Below are positions 6,232 to 10,838 of a stretch of 10,838 bases of DNA, in pieces. A program made the translations under genes and the position numbers. The notes under the pieces were generated by a model that did not search any database, was not told the DNA's origin, and saw only the letters and a program-made list of their open reading frames with translations. Source of the stretch: Oscillospiraceae bacterium (GTDB taxonomy: Bacteria > Bacillota > Clostridia > Oscillospirales > Acutalibacteraceae); assembly GCA_009779455.1 (NCBI GenBank), contig WREG01000045.1, positions 1-10,838 on the forward strand. Direction: 5' to 3'. Within the stretch, counting starts at the first letter, position 1; every line of letters begins with the position of its first letter.

Positions 6232-7526
6232 ACGCATATCAATATATGCAGCATGGCGTAAATCTCCGCAGCCGCGCTCACATCCAGGGCAACCGGGCGG
6301 TATCCCTCTTCCGGGAAGCCCTTTACCCAATCCGTCGGCAGGATATTTTCATTTACACCCCAAAATCCTGTGCTGCGGTAGTTGTCATAAGCGTAGTTGA
6401 TGCTGCCGCGCATATTTTCGATATATGCGGCGGCCCCGTCCGAGTATGGGGCGAACGCGGCATAACCGTTGAGAAGAACCAGGTTGAACCAGACCTTCGC
6501 GTTGCCCGGCGGGTATTGCCTGACGCCTTCCATATCGGAGGTCCGGGCATAATACGCGTCCGCCGAAGCGGCCCAATGCTCCGCGTCGAGCAGATATCGC
6601 TCTTCTTCCGTAATACGGTAAAGCTCTATCGCCGCCGTTATGGGCGAGCCGCTGTTGTAGCTGTATGTCGCGGCGTCATACCCGCTGATTGCGGTTATAT
6701 TGTTTCCAGCGTCCTTTTCAAAACGCATAAGGTCGTGGAATACGCCGTCGCTGTTTTCAAGGTAATAAAGGAAATTATATGAGGCTTTGGCGTGGTCTAA
6801 ATATTCCTGTCCGCCGCCTGCCCTATAAAGCGCGGCCAAAAACTGCGCGGCGGGCCCGTTGGAACAGGTATGCAAAGCATCCTTGTTATAGCTCCAATAA
6901 AAGCCGCCCACAGGCTCGTCTTTGACGGGAAGCCCTTTTTCCTCGAATAGAGCCGGAGGCAGGCCGACATAAGCGTTTTCGATAAGCCAGTCGGCAATCT
7001 CCGCGGCCATATCAAAATATTTGCCCTCGCCCGTAAGCTCATAAAGACTTATAATATCCCGGCCGAGCCACATATTGTCGTCGTAGGCTATGTCTTCTGT
7101 AGCGGGCGCGTTTTTAAACAGCTTCCGGTTTACCGCGTATCCCGCGAAGCTGCCGTCCTTATATTCCCGGCGGTAATGCCGAAGCCCTTCAAGAACGTCA
7201 TCCGCCATAGCCAAATAGGTCTCATCTATTGCGGCGAGCTTGCAGACAAGGGAAAGAAGCCCTATATATTCCCAGCAGGAGGCTGTGCGGAAGCTGTAGG
7301 GGTAGAAGCTCAGACGCTTAAACAGCGGGTCGTAATATTGCTTAAAATAGCTTTCGGCTAAAACTTCGGCCCTTGCGGCGGCTTGCTCCGCGGGCTGCAT
7401 ATGAAAGGTTCCGTCCGCTTCCGCAGGTTCAAGCCCCCGTTTTGCGGGCGGCATGGGCAGAAACCCCGTAAGCTCCAAGATTATTGCTAAAAACAAGGCT
7501 GCGATTCTGGAAAACAGGACTGTCAT
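6228..7526 (-). CDS. GH76-like exported glycoside hydrolase (alpha-mannanase-type)
   Basis: This is a 432-residue protein with an N-terminal hydrophobic segment (about 4-23) that acts as signal or anchor; no lipobox Cys is seen. The rest resembles an (alpha/alpha)6 glycosidase of family GH76. ATEDIAYDDNMWLG (142-155) carries the paired Asp (D149, D150) expected of the GH76 catalytic pair. LYELTGEGKYFDMAAEIADWL (161-181) and GGFYWSYNKDA (207-217) follow, then SNGPAAQFL and YSYNSGSPITAAIELYRIT (288-306), like the family's YNQG-type motif. GH76 enzymes cut alpha-1,6-mannan. The exact substrate here is inference, and other (alpha/alpha)6 families remain possible. The start at 7526 is preferred to 7535 because GGAG lies 11 nt upstream of it but only 2 nt from the earlier ATG. 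It is the third gene of the leftward cluster and overlaps the UroD-like gene by 4 nt. Confidence 0.72.
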   Translation of the reverse strand: MTVLFSRIAALFLAIILELTGFLPMPPAKRGLEPAEADGTFHMQPAEQAAARAEVLAESYFKQYYDPLFKRLSFYPYSFRTASCWEYIGLLSLVCKLAAIDETYLAMADDVLEGLRHYRREYKDGSFAGYAVNRKLFKNAPATEDIAYDDNMWLGRDIISLYELTGEGKYFDMAAEIADWLIENAYVGLPPALFEEKGLPVKDEPVGGFYWSYNKDALHTCSNGPAAQFLAALYRAGGGQEYLDHAKASYNFLYYLENSDGVFHDLMRFEKDAGNNITAISGYDAATYSYNSGSPITAAIELYRITEEERYLLDAEHWAASADAYYARTSDMEGVRQYPPGNAKVWFNLVLLNGYAAFAPYSDGAAAYIENMRGSINYAYDNYRSTGFWGVNENILPTDWVKGFPEEGYRPVALDVSAAAEIYAMLHILICV

Positions 7527-7592
7527 AATGATCATCTCTCCAATTTTTTTTATTTACAATATTCTATCGGTTTTAGCAAGCTAAGATTAGTA

Positions 7593-8390
7593 TTATTGCC
7601 GTTTTCGCAGGTCATCCAGTTTTTTTGCGCGCTCAAAGGCAATACCCAAAAACTCCTCCGCCGTCAGATCAGGATATTCGCCGCCCATTTCAAGGGTCGT
7701 CGGACCTTTGTAGCCTAGCTCCTCAATTTGACGCATGAGGGTCGGCCAGTCTATGCTGCCGTCAAAGGGCAGGCGGTGCCGGTCCCCCGAACCGTCGTTG
7801 TCATGCAGATGCAGCGCCGTCAGCCTATGCCCGAACCGCTTCAGCATCTTCCTGCCCGTACCGTTAGAATGCAAAACATTGCCGTGGCCGCTGTCATAGC
7901 ACATGCCGAGCCTCTGCGAGCCGAACATTTCAAGAATTTCCATAGCCCTTTCGTTTTTATCAGGCGCGCACTGGTTTTCTATCGCTATATTGACACCGCT
8001 TCGCTCCGCTTTGTCTATCATGCTCCGCAAACGGGTTACGCTCACATCGCTCACGGGGGGCAGACACCCTGCGCCTATGCCCATGTGTATAACAAACAAT
8101 GGGATTTCAGCCTCCGCGCATTCGCCGATCAAATCGAGATAATACTTAAACGTGGCCGCGCCGTCCGCGGTATCCTCCCAAAAATAGTTCGAACCGCCTG
8201 TTTCGGCGTGGATATTCTCAATATACAGACCTAAGCCGCGGATCATCTCAGGCTGGGCGCGGTAATCGTCCATGCCCTCCTCGTTCCACCAGGCGTACAC
8301 GCCGTCAAAGCCCGCCTGCTTAATCAGGCGGTATCGCTCCTCGAACGGAACCTCTTTACATCCGTACCAATCTCCGGCATAACATATCAT
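7593..8390 (-). CDS. Sugar phosphate isomerase/epimerase-like TIM-barrel protein
   Basis: This is a 265-residue cytoplasmic protein of the xylose-isomerase-like (AP endonuclease 2) TIM-barrel family. The matches are EERYRLIKQAGFDGVYAW (18-34), ENIHAE (58-63), FVIHMG (99-104), VNIAIENQ with E138 (133-140), MCYDSGHGN with D166 and H169 (163-171), LHLHDNDGSGDRHRLPFDG with H194, H196, D203 and H205 (193-211), and TLEMG with E234. E138, D166, E234 and one His are the usual divalent metal ligands of this family. The reaction would be isomerisation or epimerisation of a sugar or related polyol; the substrate cannot be read from the sequence. AAGGGGG stands 10 nt before the ATG. The gap to the upstream PHP gene is 110 nt, so it may have an extra promoter. 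Confidence 0.83.
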   Translation of the reverse strand: MICYAGDWYGCKEVPFEERYRLIKQAGFDGVYAWWNEEGMDDYRAQPEMIRGLGLYIENIHAETGGSNYFWEDTADGAATFKYYLDLIGECAEAEIPLFVIHMGIGAGCLPPVSDVSVTRLRSMIDKAERSGVNIAIENQCAPDKNERAMEILEMFGSQRLGMCYDSGHGNVLHSNGTGRKMLKRFGHRLTALHLHDNDGSGDRHRLPFDGSIDWPTLMRQIEELGYKGPTTLEMGGEYPDLTAEEFLGIAFERAKKLDDLRKRQ

Positions 8391-8449
8391 AACTTAACAT
8401 CCCCCTTATTTTATTTGGTGTTTCTTTTAAAATGTTTTATCTTATTCTA

Positions 8450-8479
8450 AATATATGCACCGCAGCATACCGCCCGCAA
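8450..8479 (-). promoter_or_regulatory. Possible weak internal promoter before the isomerase gene
   Basis: On the minus strand TTGCGG (8474-8479) and TATATT (8450-8455) are 18 bp apart, in the 110-bp gap between the PHP and isomerase genes. A GC hairpin (8471-8476 with 8484-8489, 7-nt loop) overlaps the -35 but has no T run behind it, so it is not a clear terminator. The match to consensus is poor and the call is tentative. Confidence 0.3.
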
Positions 8480-8500
8480 TTTCCGGGCGTATAAATCTTT

Positions 8501-9253
8501 TCATAAAAGGATTTTCCGCAGCGGCTCCAAAAAGGGGCGGGGGTCTATGTCCTCCAAGCGGTGGGCGTCCGTGCCGAAGTTGAATACCGCGCCTGTTTCC
8601 CTGCCTATGTTGAAATAGCGGCGGTAGAAACCCGGGTCGCGCATCACCGCTTTGGCATTAAGCTCCCAGGCGACCTGCGCCCGTGTCCCTTCCTGAAGGA
8701 TGTCGCCCAGCTCGCTGTCCGTGATCGACCGCGTCAGCTCCGTTTCATCAGGCAGCGCACGGACGAAACGCCCGTAAAAGGGGTGCGCCACACAATCCGT
8801 CCGCCCGCGCGGCGGTGCTTTGAACAGGGCGCGCACAATTGAAAAGTTGTGGGCTTTGTACCCTGCGGCCGTCTTTTCCTCCGGATGCCCCCAAAACTCC
8901 ATATGGTAATGGTTAGTGCTTGCAAGCCGGTAATCAAGCTGCTCCCGCGTCAGCTCCGTTTCGCTGTGTTCGCCCGGCGCGAAGGCGGAAAGCTCCGCTC
9001 CGAAAAGAACCTGCAATTCCGCGCCGCTTTCACGGTACTGCCGCTTCAGGTCCGCAATCTGCCGCATAAGCGGTTTTTCCGTCGCGGGGGAATGATCCGT
9101 CAGGGCGACGCGCTCAAGGCCGCTCCGCTCTGCTTCCCGCAAAATGGCCGGGAGCTTTATGTCGCGTTTCGCGCAGGCGGAAAAGGAGGTATGGATGTGG
9201 AAGTTGCTCCGCGCAAGCTCCTCAAGGTCATAGGTCGCTTCGTGAAAAAACAT
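8501..9253 (-). CDS. PHP-domain phosphoesterase (histidinol-phosphatase-like)
   Basis: This is a 250-residue cytoplasmic protein with all four PHP metal motifs. FHIHTSFSAC (18-27) gives H19 and H21, ALTDHS (50-55) gives D53 and H54, FGAELSAF (84-91) gives E87, STNHYH (112-117) gives H115 and H117, CVAHPFYG (154-161) gives H157, and FGTDAHRLEDI (226-236) gives D229 and H231. PHP enzymes hydrolyse phosphoesters at a multi-metal centre; HisJ-type histidinol phosphatase is the best-known relative of similar size. Without his genes nearby, and with a sugar isomerase next in line, a sugar-phosphate or related monoester substrate is at least as likely. GGAGG ends 5 nt before the ATG. It is the first gene of the leftward cluster, with its own promoter facing that of the DUF4838 gene. 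Confidence 0.82.
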   Translation of the reverse strand: MFFHEATYDLEELARSNFHIHTSFSACAKRDIKLPAILREAERSGLERVALTDHSPATEKPLMRQIADLKRQYRESGAELQVLFGAELSAFAPGEHSETELTREQLDYRLASTNHYHMEFWGHPEEKTAAGYKAHNFSIVRALFKAPPRGRTDCVAHPFYGRFVRALPDETELTRSITDSELGDILQEGTRAQVAWELNAKAVMRDPGFYRRYFNIGRETGAVFNFGTDAHRLEDIDPRPFLEPLRKILL

Positions 9254-9312
9254 GGCCGCCTCCGTTAAATCGAATCCGAAAACAATACGGGCTTTTCGGC
9301 TTTTCTATTCTC

Positions 9313-9340
9313 ATTGTAACGCATATCGGGAAAAAGTCAA
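9313..9340 (-). promoter_or_regulatory. Promoter of the leftward PHP-isomerase-GH76-UroD cluster
   Basis: On the minus strand TTGACT (9335-9340) and TACAAT (9313-9318) are 16 bp apart. The start would be near 9306, about 53 nt before the PHP start codon. It lies 54 bp from the divergent promoter at 9395, so a shared regulator could act on both. Confidence 0.72.
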
Positions 9341-9394
9341 GAAAAATTAGCTATAAACAGGAAGAATATGTTTGTCATATGTCTGTTTACACCA

Positions 9395-9423
9395 TTGACA
9401 ATCATGCCCGGTTATGATAAAAT
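9395..9423 (+). promoter_or_regulatory. Promoter of the DUF4838-type gene
   Basis: A perfect TTGACA (9395-9400) and TAAAAT (9418-9423) are separated by 17 bp. The start would be near 9430, giving a leader of about 65 nt. TTGTCA at 9372-9377 is inverted relative to TGACAA at 9396-9401, and TGACAAT recurs at 9448-9454; these may be regulator sites but the match is short. Confidence 0.75.
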
Positions 9424-9494
9424 TGTGGTCACAGAGCAAGGAGTGCATGACAATATTATGTTTTATAAAAGAACATAAAAGGAAGGTGTTACCC

Positions 9495-10838
9495 ATGCGA
9501 AAACCCATAAAAATCCCGGCTGTTGTACTGGCGCTGCTGATGCTGATCGGCATTTTCCCGGTTTCGGCAAAAGCAATCGAACCCTTCGTCCCGATCAAAC
9601 CTATTGACGAAAAGCCCGAGGTGCCCCTGATGACCGTTATAGAAAACGGCGCAAGCGAGTATGTCATCGTCAGGGGAGAAGAGGCCGCGTCTGCCGAGAT
9701 TACCGCAGCGGAAAAGCTGCAGGAATATCTGGAGCGCATCAGCGGCTGCAGGTTGCCGATCGCAACGGACGGGCAAGCCGCGCAGGCGAAGGAATTCGTC
9801 ATCGGCAAAACAAACCGCGAAGGCGCGGACACATTCCGAATTGACCGCGATGATTTGGGCAATGAAGGTTTTATACTGAAAACCTTCGGCGATACAATAG
9901 TCATTGCTGGCGGGGAAAAACGGGGTACCCTTTACGGCGTGTTTGATTTCCTTGAAAAATATCTGGGCTGCCTATGGCTTACAAAGGAGGCCGTCGTCGT
10001 CCCCGAGGCGCAAACAGTGGCCGTCCCGGTTGAAATCGACGAGCTGGAAAAACCGGCCTTCGCCTTCCGCAACCCTGTCGTCGTGCCCTATTTGACGCAG
10101 GATACGGATTACTGCCTTGCCAACCGCATAAACGCGGGCGCGGGGACGGTCGCCGACGAAAAATACGGAGGCCTTGAACGGTATACTGCGGGGCATAATG
10201 TGGGTTCCATTCTAAAAGACGAGTACTTCGCCGAGCATCCGGAATGGTTTGCGTTGAATAAAAAGGGTCGGCGGGTTTCCGGAGAATACGCCAACCCCTG
10301 CATGACAAACGAGGAAGTTATACAGCTATACATCGATCATGCCTTAGCGTACGCGGCCTCTGAATCACCGCCCTTCTGCATCAGCATGGCTCTCAACGAT
10401 ACCGATCTCTGCTGCCAGTGTAAAAGCTGCGTGGCGGTATATAACGAAGAAGGGACCCGCGGCGGGCGGGGCGAATCCGGCGCCACCCTTGTAAGGCTGC
10501 TCAACCGGGTATCCGAAGCTTTGGATGAAATCGGCTCGGAAATGCTGATCGGCACACTGGCTTACGCCGCTTCGATGGATCCGCCGAAGATTACGAGGCT
10601 CAGCGACCGCGTCAACGTGTGGTTCGCGCCCATAACCATGTGCTATGCACACCCCTTAAAATCCTGCACGGGCGAAGAGAGTGCGACCATCCGCAGGCAG
10701 CTGGAGGGCTGGGTGAAAATCGCAAGCAATTTCATCGAATACGATTACCCTTCCAACTATGACTACTGGAACCTGCCTTATCCCATGTGGGCCGCGCTGC
10801 CGGTCAATCTGCAGTATTTTTATGAGAACGGCTTCATA
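9495..10838 (+). CDS. Secreted DUF4838-type protein with GH67-like N-terminal domain (3' end outside window)
   Basis: The reading frame is open for 448 codons to the window edge, so the C-terminus is missing. Residues 1-27 are a signal peptide (VVLALLMLIGIF core, SAKA end). Residues about 57-175 resemble the alpha-glucuronidase-type N-terminal domain: ITAAEKLQEYLERISGCRLP (69-88), then EGFILKTFGDTIVIAGG and RGTLYGVFDFLEKYLGCLWL (143-162). From about 188 the features are those of DUF4838: EYFAEHPEWFALNKKGR (243-259), NPCMTNEEV, SMALNDTDLCCQCKSC (297-312, four Cys) and WFAPITMCYAHPL (376-388). Such proteins are probably glycan-active and occur in polysaccharide-use loci; no reaction is firmly assigned. 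GGAAGG lies 8 nt before the ATG. It is transcribed divergently from the PHP cluster, which supports a shared role. The large minus-strand frame at 9347-9904 is only its antisense shadow. Confidence 0.8.
   Translation, partial: MRKPIKIPAVVLALLMLIGIFPVSAKAIEPFVPIKPIDEKPEVPLMTVIENGASEYVIVRGEEAASAEITAAEKLQEYLERISGCRLPIATDGQAAQAKEFVIGKTNREGADTFRIDRDDLGNEGFILKTFGDTIVIAGGEKRGTLYGVFDFLEKYLGCLWLTKEAVVVPEAQTVAVPVEIDELEKPAFAFRNPVVVPYLTQDTDYCLANRINAGAGTVADEKYGGLERYTAGHNVGSILKDEYFAEHPEWFALNKKGRRVSGEYANPCMTNEEVIQLYIDHALAYAASESPPFCISMALNDTDLCCQCKSCVAVYNEEGTRGGRGESGATLVRLLNRVSEALDEIGSEMLIGTLAYAASMDPPKITRLSDRVNVWFAPITMCYAHPLKSCTGEESATIRRQLEGWVKIASNFIEYDYPSNYDYWNLPYPMWAALPVNLQYFYENGFI

Noticed and set aside
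6232..6330. N-terminal extension of the UroD-like protein (Gly/Pro/Cys-rich)
   Set aside because: It lies inside the GH76-like coding region, and the family's normal start is MTDRENVL at 6231.
7728..8234. 168-codon open frame on the plus strand
   Set aside because: It is antisense to the isomerase gene, whose TIM-barrel motifs are clear.
8471..8489. Terminator between the PHP and isomerase genes
   Set aside because: The 6-bp GC hairpin has no T run in the direction of transcription, so termination is not supported.
9347..9904. 185-codon open frame on the minus strand
   Set aside because: It is antisense to the DUF4838-type gene and its promoter, with a serine-rich shadow composition and no recognised domain.

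Overview
The window looks like chromosomal DNA of a Clostridia-type Firmicute, probably an uncultured gut or rumen Oscillospirales-like organism. The reasons are sigma-A type promoters with 16-17 bp spacers, GGAGG-type ribosome binding sites, Gram-positive style signal peptides, an XRE regulator fused to a membrane domain, and short palindromic or foldback repeats between genes. The taxonomy is inference; there is no rRNA or marker gene here.

Left part (3-3870, minus strand): two tandem genes encode secreted paralogous enzymes of the neutral/alkaline ceramidase-like family. Both keep the expected metal-site residues (HxH, a second His, PGE and a Tyr). The upstream copy (1964-3790) has a near-consensus promoter and is followed by a hairpin terminator. 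The downstream copy (3-1793) lies beyond a 75-bp double-hairpin repeat that resembles the terminator hairpin in sequence. That repeat also creates a false N-terminal extension of the second gene.

Middle part (3890-5170): an AT-richer segment holds an XRE-type regulator with about six membrane helices. Its promoter overlaps an inverted repeat that could be its own operator. Next to it is a gene-free stretch (4706-5166) containing a MITE-like 151-bp foldback element with a possible 5-bp target duplication. This element is nested between AT-rich inverted repeats, and the outer repeat supplies the stop codon of the next gene.

Right part (5167-10838): a leftward cluster encodes a PHP-domain phosphoesterase, a xylose-isomerase-like TIM-barrel sugar isomerase/epimerase, a GH76-like exported glycosidase, and a UroD-type (cobamide methyltransferase-like) protein translationally coupled to the GH76 gene by an ATGA overlap. 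A secreted DUF4838-type protein is transcribed divergently and runs off the right edge. The two divergent promoters share a 241-bp intergenic region. Together these genes look like an accessory glycan or glycoside use locus, with export enzymes (GH76, DUF4838) and cytoplasmic enzymes (isomerase, PHP, UroD-like). The UroD-like protein with its Zn-type H-x-C...C pattern hints at removal of a methyl group from a methylated substrate, but no corrinoid protein is visible in the window. No RNA genes, CRISPR arrays or complete insertion sequences were recognised.
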